Shown: one piece after another, positions 8,920-16,607 of the stretch
Layout: each line of letters begins with the position of its first letter
Position numbering within the stretch: position 1 is the stretch's first letter
Assembly (NCBI GenBank): GCA_021647765.1
Contig: JAKIUD010000021.1
Location: forward strand, 1-46,477
Length of the DNA: 46,477 bases
Reading direction: 5' to 3'
Source of the DNA: Desulfuromusa sp.
GTDB lineage: Bacteria > Desulfobacterota > Desulfuromonadia > Desulfuromonadales > Geopsychrobacteraceae
Translations under genes and position numbers: made by a program
The notes under the pieces: model-generated
What the model was told of the DNA's origin: nothing
What the model saw: the letters and a program-made list of their open reading frames with translations, nothing else
The model's database searches: none

Positions 8920-9787
8920 CGCCCTTCCCCCCCGCGATCCGCTTACCTGTCAGCTGCAAAAAAACATCTTCGAGAGTTGTCTCACGGATCCGCACCACTG
9001 TATCGAGCTGTTTCAGCCGTCTCAATGCCGCGTCTCTATCAGCGAAAAATTCGCTATCTAAATCTGTACCTCGGTAGATATCCAGCACATAATCCCCCCC
9101 ACAACTTTTAAGTTCATCGGGACTACCAGCAGCAATAATTTTGGCGTTGTCCATGATCATAACCCGCTGCGCCAAGCTTTCTGCCTCTTCGATATAGTGA
9201 GTTGTCAAAAAAACCGTACACTGCTGTTCCACATTGATACGACGCAAAAACGCCCACATCCGCCGTCTGCTGTGGGGATCAAGCCCGACGGTTGGTTCAT
9301 CGAGAAATAGAATTTTCGGCTGATGGAGCAATGCTCTGGCGATCACCAGCTTGCGCTTCATTCCGCCAGAAAGTTTTCCCGCCGCAGTGGCAGATTTTTC
9401 CAGCAGATCGGCAAACTCAAGACAGAACCTGATCCGTTCTTCCAGTTGCCGCCCGCGCAAACCAAACAGTATTCCGTGGATGCGCAAATTTTCCGCAACG
9501 CTCAACTCTTTATCGAGATTATTATGTTGCGGCACCACCCCGATTAGCTGTTTCACCGCCAGCAAGTCGGGATTAAAACGCTCACCCCGATAACGAATTT
9601 CGCCCCGATCAGGATGAAGAAGCCCGGTGAGCAAATTGATGGTGGTCGTTTTACCGGCGCCGTTGGGACCAAGAAAAGCAAACAGTTCCCCGCGATAGAC
9701 TTGAAAGCTGACATTGTCAACCGCCAAAGTGGAACCAAAGCTGCGCATTAATCCCGTTACCTCAATTTCAACAATTGCTGGGGTCAA
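8912..9787 (-). CDS. ABC-2 type (NodI/CcmA-like) ATPase
   Basis: A 291-residue ABC ATPase of the exporter class: Walker A GPNGAGKTT (about 40-48), signature KLSGGMKRK, Walker B ILFLDEPTVGLDP and the C-terminal TLEDVFLQLTGK tail typical of NodI/NatA proteins. The frame opens with a TTG codon; an ATG at residue 14 would remove the first beta-strand, so the TTG is preferred, though it has only a weak ribosome site. It is the first gene after a 268-bp gap from the cbi operon. Confidence 0.82.
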   Translation of the reverse strand: MTPAIVEIEVTGLMRSFGSTLAVDNVSFQVYRGELFAFLGPNGAGKTTTINLLTGLLHPDRGEIRYRGERFNPDLLAVKQLIGVVPQHNNLDKELSVAENLRIHGILFGLRGRQLEERIRFCLEFADLLEKSATAAGKLSGGMKRKLVIARALLHQPKILFLDEPTVGLDPHSRRRMWAFLRRINVEQQCTVFLTTHYIEEAESLAQRVMIMDNAKIIAAGSPDELKSCGGDYVLDIYRGTDLDSEFFADRDAALRRLKQLDTVVRIRETTLEDVFLQLTGKRIAGGKGDV

Positions 9788-10055
9788 AATTGTTCCAATC
9801 TGTATTTTTGCCTAAACTAAACACCTCTGCACTTTCAGTGCATAGGTTTAGGCGGGACGGAAAGTCCGTTTACAAGCAAACTCAAAATTCACATTAGTCG
9901 TCATCCTCGCGCAGGCGGGGAAATAACAGAATTGAGTAGACACTGAAAGTCTTGGAGTAAAGTTCATAGTTTTGGCTAGCGTGCTGGAACAAGCAAAATA
10001 TTCAATTTGATCTTGAGCCACCATTTCCATGGAACCGGATAAGTCGAAAGAGACG
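9788..10055. other. Gap within the cobalamin gene string
   Basis: No gene seen. It holds small inverted repeats, including GGACGGAAAGTCC near 9856 and a CCTCGCGCAGGCGGGG stretch near 9905-9920 resembling common bacterial REP sequences. It may carry a separate promoter for the transport half, but no clear -35/-10 pair is evident. Confidence 0.5.
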
Positions 10056-10466
10056 CTACAAAACTTGGCGATTATCAGCTCTATTGACTATCGCATCGGC
10101 CTGTTTCAAAATTTCCAGTTCAAGATAATCGTAGCGTGATGGCGAATGGTGATTGCCGATAACTTCTTTCACTCTGATGATCAGATCAGCGGGGAAATCG
10201 ATCTTTTGCAGTAGTTCCTCCGCAACCGCAGGACCATACTCCTCCTGAAGTTTCCCGTTGTTATAGCCAAACTTTTCTTCCGCCGGTTTTATCCCCACAT
10301 CATGCAGCAGCGCACAGGCGATGACTAAATCACTATTAACCCCAGCCTTTTCCGCCATAATATTTTTACTGTGCCCTAACACCTGCAGAGCATGATCAAT
10401 GCGGCGAAAATCGTCGGCAAAAAATTCGACCAGCAGTTTAATTATTTTTGCTTCGCTATATTCCAT
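10056..10466 (-). CDS. HD-domain phosphohydrolase-like protein in the cbi operon
   Basis: A 136-residue single-domain HD protein with H25, the metal-binding pair ALLHDVG (H55, D56) and a later GNHHSPS histidine pair, all as expected for an active HD fold. Such proteins cleave phosphate esters of nucleotides or other small molecules. It starts seven bases after the cbiJ stop, so it is the last gene of the tightly packed cbi run. No role in cobalamin synthesis is established to my knowledge; the position suggests one, perhaps nucleotide or phosphate removal, but that is a guess. Confidence 0.75.
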   Translation of the reverse strand: MEYSEAKIIKLLVEFFADDFRRIDHALQVLGHSKNIMAEKAGVNSDLVIACALLHDVGIKPAEEKFGYNNGKLQEEYGPAVAEELLQKIDFPADLIIRVKEVIGNHHSPSRYDYLELEILKQADAIVNRADNRQVL

Positions 10467-10473
10467 AGAACGT

Positions 10474-11253
10474 CTATCCTTTGCATTTCAGGTTGGTTTT
10501 GACTGCGGCAACCAACTCTGCCAAAGCGGTAAAAGTTTGACACCGCCCCGCCTCTTCTTTCGGGCGCTGAATAATAATCACTCGACAGTTTTCCTGTTGG
10601 GCGGCGTTGATCTTTTCGGCAACCCCGCCACGAGTCCCACTCTCTTTGCTAATCAGAACCGCGATATTTTTACTGCGGATTAAAGCTCTATTCTCTGCCA
10701 CACTGAATGGTCCCCGCCCGACAATACGTGCATGTTGCGGCAGTCCGGCTCGGTCACATGCTATTGCCGATTCGGGATGGGGCAGTATCCGGGCGTAAAG
10801 GGTAAATTGATCACGCTGCAGCAGCTCCAGATACTCCACCAGGTGACGTGAACCGGTAGTGAGCAACACATTTCCCCCCAGTTTTTTTGCCCGCTGTGCC
10901 GCCTCCCGGTGGTCGGCAACAAAAAAGGTTCCCGCTGCAGGCACAATGGTCGCTGGCCGGCGTTGCCAGCAAAAACAGGGAACCTGTGCCTGTTGTGCTG
11001 CCGCAGCAACCGTTGCATGCAACTCCACTGCGTAAGGATGACCGGCATCGACCACAAGGCAGATTGCTTGTTGCCGGATCAATTCGACCATCGCGCCGTG
11101 ATCCAGCCGTCCGCACCGGCGCCGGATCTGCGGATGGTCACCACTATCGAGGGGAACATCGGTTGCCGTTGAGACCAGAACAGAGTGCCCACTGTGCGCC
11201 AATGCCAAGGTCAACTCGGCAGTTTCACTGGTTCCACCAAACACCAGAATCAC
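10474..11253 (-). CDS. cbiJ: Precorrin-6A (cobalt-precorrin-6A) reductase
   Basis: A 259-residue CobK/CbiJ protein that reduces the corrin ring precursor with NADPH. It opens with the nucleotide-binding MILVFGGTSETAEL and has the family motifs DAGHPYA, LLTTGSRHL and GRGPFSVAEN, then ISKESGTRGG near the end. Length is normal. Start ATG overlaps the cbiH stop by four bases. Confidence 0.93.
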   Translation of the reverse strand: MILVFGGTSETAELTLALAHSGHSVLVSTATDVPLDSGDHPQIRRRCGRLDHGAMVELIRQQAICLVVDAGHPYAVELHATVAAAAQQAQVPCFCWQRRPATIVPAAGTFFVADHREAAQRAKKLGGNVLLTTGSRHLVEYLELLQRDQFTLYARILPHPESAIACDRAGLPQHARIVGRGPFSVAENRALIRSKNIAVLISKESGTRGGVAEKINAAQQENCRVIIIQRPKEEAGRCQTFTALAELVAAVKTNLKCKG

Positions 11254-12041
11254 CGGTAATAGCCCCGGGGGGTGACCATTTTACCGCCCATAAGCTGCGT
11301 TGATCGATTGCCGATAATCACCAGTGAGCGCATTCCGATCTCCTCATTGAGAAAATGGTCGAGGTCGGAGTGGATTATTTGTTGTGCAATATCACTGATC
11401 GCCGTAACAATCCCCACTGGCGTTGTCCCCGTCCGATAACGGCAAAAGATTTGTGCGGCATCTTCAAGCTGATGAAGCCGTTTTTTGCTGCGTGGATTAT
11501 ACAGGGCAACCACCATATCAGCACCAGCAACTGCCTCAAGCCGTTTGACAATCGTCTCCCAAGGGATAAGCAGATCACTGAGACTGATAGTTGCCGAATC
11601 GAGCATCAGCGGTGCCCCCAACTGAGCAGCAGCAGCGTTAGCAGCACTCACCCCGGCAATCACCTCTATTTCAACATCCCAACTTTGTGCCGCCGCCATC
11701 TCCAACGCCAGCCCTGCCATCCCGTAAACCCCGGCATCCCCCGACGAGACCAACGCGACAGTTTCCCCTTGCAACGCCCGTTGCAGGGCGATAGCACAAC
11801 GCTGATTTTCTTTACGCATTTCCGAAATAACAATCTCCTTACCGGCACACAAATCGGCAATAGCGGCGATATAGGGATCGTAACCGACAATCAGCGAACT
11901 GGCAGCAATCGACTCCACGGCACGATAAGTACGATCCAGCCGGTTTCCGGGGCCTATGCCAACGACAAACAATTTTCCTGTGCCACGGCGATGGTGATCC
12001 CCCGGCACGCTTGTTTTTGCACGATTAATGATGTCCTCCAT
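11250..12041 (-). CDS. cbiH: Cobalt-precorrin-3 (precorrin-3B) C17-methyltransferase
   Basis: A SAM-dependent corrin methyltransferase of 263 residues as drawn. It shows LFVVGIGPGN, YDPYI, and the ring-contraction family motif SSGDAGVYGMAGLALE. It methylates C17 and contracts the ring. As drawn it overlaps the end of cbiG by 88 bases; a TTG at 11972, just before the GIGPG loop, would give a shorter overlap of about 19 bases and is a realistic alternative start. The first 23 residues carry no family signal. Confidence 0.9.
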   Translation of the reverse strand: MEDIINRAKTSVPGDHHRRGTGKLFVVGIGPGNRLDRTYRAVESIAASSLIVGYDPYIAAIADLCAGKEIVISEMRKENQRCAIALQRALQGETVALVSSGDAGVYGMAGLALEMAAAQSWDVEIEVIAGVSAANAAAAQLGAPLMLDSATISLSDLLIPWETIVKRLEAVAGADMVVALYNPRSKKRLHQLEDAAQIFCRYRTGTTPVGIVTAISDIAQQIIHSDLDHFLNEEIGMRSLVIIGNRSTQLMGGKMVTPRGYYR

Positions 12042-12736
12042 CCTGCCAAAAGAGCTGCCGGTTCGGCGACAGCGGGCAGATCAACCTGTTGTTGTACAAA
12101 TGATGATGATTGAAATTCGCGCTGACAGCTACAGATCCGGGCACTGCTGATAATTCGTAATGGGATATCCAGGCTGTCCGCCGCGGCCAGCAAACCCGCC
12201 TCGGCGCTTTTAACCTCGGCAGTCGCCAGATAACGAACCCGCTCCAACGACAAATTTTTGCGTTCCAGCACCCCGGTTAGTGCCGCTATAATTTCCTGTT
12301 GTGACTTGCCTTTGCGACAGCCGATACCGACAATCAAATCCTTGACCGCCTCGGTGGTGGTCGAAATCATCACCTCCGCATCGAGAATATTCGCCACCTG
12401 AACGGTGAGAGCGTTTGCTCCACCTTCATGGCCACTGAGGAGGCTGATCGCCGTTCGTCCTCCAACATCAACCACAACAACCGCTGGATCGGAGAGTTTA
12501 CTCTGTACTGAAGCAGACAGTGAGCGTACCACCAGACCGCTGGGCGCGACAAATATCAACCCGCGGTATTGGGGAAATATTTGCGGCACCAATGTCATCA
12601 CTTTCACAAAGGCTTTTGCTCCGGCGGGCAAGGGAACAGCGGTGTGAACGTAAAGATCCAAGTCCCTGAACGTGCCACGTAATTGCTCACACACCCATAC
12701 CCCCTGGGGGGAAAAAGTGATTGCCGCCAATTTCAC
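11954..12736 (-). CDS. cbiG: Cobalt-precorrin-5A hydrolase
   Basis: A 260-residue CbiG, which opens the delta-lactone of cobalt-precorrin-5A and releases acetaldehyde. The N-terminal domain has IFVAPSGLVVRSL and VDVGGRTAISLLSGHEGGAN; the C-terminal domain begins at VGIGCRKG and has ATAEVKSAEAGLLA. The variable central domain of longer homologues (about 350 residues) is essentially missing, so this is a compact form. ATG overlaps the cbiF stop by four bases. Confidence 0.92.
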   Translation of the reverse strand: MKLAAITFSPQGVWVCEQLRGTFRDLDLYVHTAVPLPAGAKAFVKVMTLVPQIFPQYRGLIFVAPSGLVVRSLSASVQSKLSDPAVVVVDVGGRTAISLLSGHEGGANALTVQVANILDAEVMISTTTEAVKDLIVGIGCRKGKSQQEIIAALTGVLERKNLSLERVRYLATAEVKSAEAGLLAAADSLDIPLRIISSARICSCQREFQSSSFVQQQVDLPAVAEPAALLAGWRTSLIVQKQACRGITIAVAQENCLSLA

Positions 12737-13509
12737 TGCTGCCCTCCCCCACTCTGCTCTTCCGCCTGACGATAGCCGTGACTAAAGTGGCGATGGTAAA
12801 GTTTTGACACCGGAATATCCCGTGCCAGTGCCGGACCAACAATAATCATGGCGGTTTTTTTGATCTGTGCTGCTGCGACCTTGACGGCAATATCGGCCAA
12901 GGTCGCCGAGATAATTTTTTCATCCGGCCACGACGCATGAAACACCACCGCCACCGGGCACTTTTTTCCATACCAGCACGCCAGTTCCGCAGCAACCTCC
13001 CCCATTTTGTGCACCGAGAGAAACAGACACAGCGTTGCCTGCGTTCGCGCCAGATGTTCCAACTCCTGCGCTTCCGGCATCGGCGTTCGCCCCGAAGTGC
13101 GACTTAAAATAATCGTCTGAGCAATTTCGGGCGCGGTTAATTCACTTTTAAGGGTTGCCGCCGCCGCCTGAAACGAGCTGATCCCCGGGATAACTTCGTA
13201 GTCAATTTTCAGCCGGTCAAGGATATTCATCTGCTCCCTGATCGCACCATAAATGGAGGGATCACCGGTATGCAAGCGGATCAAATCGATATCGCGCTGT
13301 TTTGCCTGAACAAAGATCGCTTCCAGCTCTTCAAGGGTCATCCCCGCCGAATCGTACAGATCGGCAGTTTCAGGGAGCAGTGCCACCACTGCGGGGCTGA
13401 CTAAAGAACCGGCATAAATGCAGATTTCACCCTCTTTGAGCAGACGCATAGCCCGTACAGTAAGAAGATCGGGATCTCCCGGCCCGGCACCAACAAAAAA
13501 GACTTTCAT
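12733..13509 (-). CDS. cbiF: Cobalt-precorrin-4 C11-methyltransferase
   Basis: A 258-residue methyltransferase with VFFVGAGPGDPDLLTVRA, YAGSLVSP, HTGDPSIYGA and VIPGISSFQAAAA, which together are diagnostic of CbiF/CobM. It adds the C11 methyl group to the corrin precursor using SAM. Four-base ATGA overlaps join it to cbiL and cbiG. Confidence 0.95.
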   Translation of the reverse strand: MKVFFVGAGPGDPDLLTVRAMRLLKEGEICIYAGSLVSPAVVALLPETADLYDSAGMTLEELEAIFVQAKQRDIDLIRLHTGDPSIYGAIREQMNILDRLKIDYEVIPGISSFQAAAATLKSELTAPEIAQTIILSRTSGRTPMPEAQELEHLARTQATLCLFLSVHKMGEVAAELACWYGKKCPVAVVFHASWPDEKIISATLADIAVKVAAAQIKKTAMIIVGPALARDIPVSKLYHRHFSHGYRQAEEQSGGGQQ

Positions 13510-14231
13510 GGTTTATTCTCCCTGTTTGCATCAACCAGAATGACTGCGAGATTGCCGGTTGCAGCATCGGCACCCTGCAACCGTTTCAGGTCTGTTTCGA
13601 TCCGCTGCTGCGGCAATCCTGCCCGGGCGACAAACACCGCCTTTTCGAGCAGATCAAACTGTTTCAGCAAAGCAAGAATCCGGGGCAGCCGTTTGCCGAT
13701 TTTCATCAGTATCAGAGTCCCCCCCCGTTTGAGCGCACTTTCTAAAGCTGCTTTATCCATAACCGTCGGCAGTATGGTAACTGGTTGTTCCCCGCAACCA
13801 ATGGCAAATTCGGTCAGTGCAGCAACATGACTACAGGCACTGATACCGGGGACAATTTCTACCGGCAGATTCTGCCATTGCTGTTGCAGTGCCCGTAGCA
13901 GATAAATACTGGTTGAATAGAGGAGTGGATCACCCAGAGTCGCAAAAGCAACCCTCTTACCGCAACGGATTTCAGTAATAATCTCAGCAGCGACCTGCCG
14001 CCAATGCTCCTGTCTCTTGGTGGCATCGCTACCCAGAGAAAACTCCACCTCGCGCACTTTGCTACCGACAGCAGCATACCTTGCCACCACCTCAGTCAGC
14101 CAACTCTGGCAGCTCAAACGGGAGGCAGGCACATAATGAACTTGCGCCCGGCGCAACCGATTGACTGCTTTTAAAGTGATCAGCTCAGGATCACCCGGGC
14201 CGACACCGATGACATAAAAGGTTCCCGTCAT
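13506..14231 (-). CDS. cbiL: Cobalt-factor II / precorrin-2 C20-methyltransferase
   Basis: A 241-residue methyltransferase from the ATG at 14231, which overlaps the cbiE stop as ATGA and has AAGGGA before it; the longer frame to 14288 would sit inside cbiE. Motifs FYVIGVGPGDPELITLKA, FATLGDPLLYSTSIYLL and VPGISACSHVAA identify the C20-methyltransferase. It is the canonical copy; a divergent paralogue lies at 4985-5782. Confidence 0.94.
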   Translation of the reverse strand: MTGTFYVIGVGPGDPELITLKAVNRLRRAQVHYVPASRLSCQSWLTEVVARYAAVGSKVREVEFSLGSDATKRQEHWRQVAAEIITEIRCGKRVAFATLGDPLLYSTSIYLLRALQQQWQNLPVEIVPGISACSHVAALTEFAIGCGEQPVTILPTVMDKAALESALKRGGTLILMKIGKRLPRILALLKQFDLLEKAVFVARAGLPQQRIETDLKRLQGADAATGNLAVILVDANRENKP

Positions 14232-14872
14232 GACAGCAATTCCCTTTTGAGCAAGAGAATAATCGTTCGGGATGGAAAGGTTGTGCAACGCAGAGCCTCC
14301 CCATCATCAAACTGACGAATCATCTCCTGATTCAGGCTCAAATTTTCGCAACTTATCGCCACATAATCATCCACCAGTTCATCCAAGCGCGCGGCAGTCC
14401 ATTCAATGGCGGCAGCATTTCCGGCGAGCAGAGCAATCCGATCATATTGGCACAATTCAACCGCTGTCTGTTGCGGTAATCGTCCGTGGGCACTGATCAA
14501 CAGCGCCGTGTGCCAACTCAGCGCCAGGCGGGAAAAAGCCAGTTGCACTGAACTGATCCCCGGAATAAGGCGACAGTTTTCGCGCCCGAAACGGGCAATC
14601 ACCAACTGCGCCAGACTGAACAGGCCACAGTCTCCCGATACCAGAATGCAAATTTGCCGCGTTAGCAACAGTTCAATTTGATCGAGCACCGCCGCCATCG
14701 CCCCACCTACAGTAATCCGCTGGCAGCGGGTAGGGGGAAAGAGCTGCAACAGATGTTCGGCTCCCACCAGAACTTCGGCTCTCTCCGCAGCTTTGCGTGC
14801 TGCCGGGGTCAGGTAGTCCACATGACCGGGACCACAACCGACAATGGTGATCGATTTCAAGATTTTGTCCAT
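14228..14872 (-). CDS. cbiE: Cobalt-precorrin-7 C5-methyltransferase
   Basis: A 214-residue CbiE with ITIVGCGPGHVDYLTPAA, VLVSGDCGLFSLA and LIPGISSVQLAFSR. In many bacteria this domain is fused to or followed by CbiT, the decarboxylating C15-methyltransferase; here the protein ends after the CbiE domain and the next gene is cbiL. The gene overlaps cbiD by 16 bases. Confidence 0.92.
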   Translation of the reverse strand: MDKILKSITIVGCGPGHVDYLTPAARKAAERAEVLVGAEHLLQLFPPTRCQRITVGGAMAAVLDQIELLLTRQICILVSGDCGLFSLAQLVIARFGRENCRLIPGISSVQLAFSRLALSWHTALLISAHGRLPQQTAVELCQYDRIALLAGNAAAIEWTAARLDELVDDYVAISCENLSLNQEMIRQFDDGEALRCTTFPSRTIILLLKRELLS

Positions 14873-15933
14873 GAAGAAAGCTCTCCCGCTTGACCGATAA
14901 TTTGCCGTTTCAAATTGATCAACACCACGGAATTTGGGGCTAAATGGGGATAATTATTCTCGATGGCATGGCTGATTTCTCCAGCCAGTCGATTCCCTAA
15001 CTGCGTCCGTTGTCGCACGTTGAGCCGCTGCATAAATAGCTCCTCAACCGTATTGACCTGCGTTAGCGGTTGAGAAAAAAGTTCTTCCGCCAGCTCACAA
15101 ACGTAGGGAACGGCACTTGACGAATGGGCTGAATGGGTTTGCCACTGACCACGGGGTAATTTTGCCAGTTTGCCCGGATGACCGACAACCAAAAGCTGCT
15201 TAAACGAGTGTTTCTGCACTTCTGCCAACATAAATCCCCATTCGTTACTGACATCAACAATCTGATCTGGTCGGACAGCATAACAATGCTGCGCTGCTTT
15301 ATTGCCCATGTTTCCCGGTACCAGAACGAGTTGGTCAATTTTTGCAGCAACAGCAACAGCCAAAGAACATTTTAACGCCTCGCGCAATGCCGGCGCACTA
15401 AAAGGACGAACCCGACCTGTCGTCCCCAAAATCGAGATACCACCAACAATGCCCAGGCGGGGGTTAAAGGTTTTTTCTGCCAGCTTCTCTCCCGCCGTGA
15501 CCGCAACAGTTACCTCAAAACCACCGCTGCAGACCTCAGCCAATGCTGCCCGGATCATGCTTCTCGGCCCGGGATTTATCGCTGCTTCTCCCGGCACAAT
15601 TGCCAATCCGGCGCGGCTGATCGTGCCCACTCCGATTCCGGCATGAAAGTTGATTGCCCCACTATCATTCGTTGCCAGAGTAACCTTAATCTTGGCACCA
15701 TCGGTCACATCGGGATCGTCTCCGGCATCCTTGATAACGGTTGCCGAAGCGGAAACACCGTCCCCGGAGACTGCGATGATCGCATATTTAAGGCGACTGC
15801 CATCGGGGAAAGGGATATCGACGCAAGTAACCGACTTTCCCTCGATCAGCTTTAACGCTGCCGCCTTGGCTGCCAACGCAGCACAGCTGCCAGTGGTAAC
15901 TCCCCATTTTAATGCTTTTTCTGTGCGGGTCAT
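14857..15933 (-). CDS. cbiD: Cobalt-precorrin-5B C1-methyltransferase
   Basis: A 358-residue CbiD. The N-terminus has WGVTTGSCAALAAKAA and later KDAGDDPDVTDGA, both family hallmarks; GPRSMIR and GNMGNKAA follow. CbiD methylates C1 in the oxygen-independent pathway and has no counterpart fold among the other cbi methyltransferases. ATGA overlap with cbiC. Confidence 0.95.
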   Translation of the reverse strand: MTRTEKALKWGVTTGSCAALAAKAAALKLIEGKSVTCVDIPFPDGSRLKYAIIAVSGDGVSASATVIKDAGDDPDVTDGAKIKVTLATNDSGAINFHAGIGVGTISRAGLAIVPGEAAINPGPRSMIRAALAEVCSGGFEVTVAVTAGEKLAEKTFNPRLGIVGGISILGTTGRVRPFSAPALREALKCSLAVAVAAKIDQLVLVPGNMGNKAAQHCYAVRPDQIVDVSNEWGFMLAEVQKHSFKQLLVVGHPGKLAKLPRGQWQTHSAHSSSAVPYVCELAEELFSQPLTQVNTVEELFMQRLNVRQRTQLGNRLAGEISHAIENNYPHLAPNSVVLINLKRQIIGQAGELSSWTKS

Positions 15934-16607
15934 TTTTTGCTGGCGAGAATCGCCAGTGCGTGCAGTGCCGCTACCGCCAGAGGACTGCCACCGCGCCGCC
16001 CGGACAAAATGATATAGGGTAAACTGGTAATCATCAGCTCTTCTTTACTTTCGAGAACATGAACAAAACCAACTGGCATGCCGATCACCAGTGCCGGGCG
16101 GATATTTTCTTCCAGAGCCATCCGGTTCAGTTCCAGCAAGGCAACCGGGGCATTGCCGATTAGCACAATGGCACCATTTAACTGTTTGCCAGCTTTGCGC
16201 AGGGCAAACAACGAGCGCGGCAAGCCGGTCTGTTTCGCCTGCACGGCAATATCTGCGTCGGCAACATGGCAGAGGATACTTGTGCGTGCATAGGCTGGAT
16301 TAAGTTTTTTCAGCCGGGCAACCGACAAACCGGAACGGATCATATTGCTGTCGGCATAGATCGGCGCGCCGCCACGCAAAGCCAATAGCGCCGCAGCAAT
16401 AGCTTGCGGCGAAAACTGCACCAATCCACTCATAGCAAAATCGGCAGTGGTATGGATCAGCCGCCGCACAACCTGCCATTGATCCGGGGTATAATCATGT
16501 GGCGCAGCTTGTGCGTCAATAGCCGCTAATGATCTATCCTCTATCTGCTGACCGCTGAGTGGGTTTTCCAGCAGAGCATAAATCAATGGTTTGTGATGAT
16601 TATTCAC
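15930..16607 (-). CDS. cbiC: Cobalt-precorrin-8 methylmutase
   Basis: A 225-residue CbiC/CobH that moves a methyl group from C11 to C12. It shows VVRRLIHTTADFAM near residue 50, with the catalytic histidine, then GAPIYADSNMIRSG and GMPVGFVHVLESKE. Length is normal. It overlaps cbiA by eight bases. Confidence 0.94.
   Translation of the reverse strand: MNNHHKPLIYALLENPLSGQQIEDRSLAAIDAQAAPHDYTPDQWQVVRRLIHTTADFAMSGLVQFSPQAIAAALLALRGGAPIYADSNMIRSGLSVARLKKLNPAYARTSILCHVADADIAVQAKQTGLPRSLFALRKAGKQLNGAIVLIGNAPVALLELNRMALEENIRPALVIGMPVGFVHVLESKEELMITSLPYIILSGRRGGSPLAVAALHALAILASKK

Noticed and set aside
10811..11303. Long reading frames on the opposite strand of cbiJ and cbiH
   Set aside because: They are shadows of G/C-rich genes; no ribosome sites and no recognisable domains.
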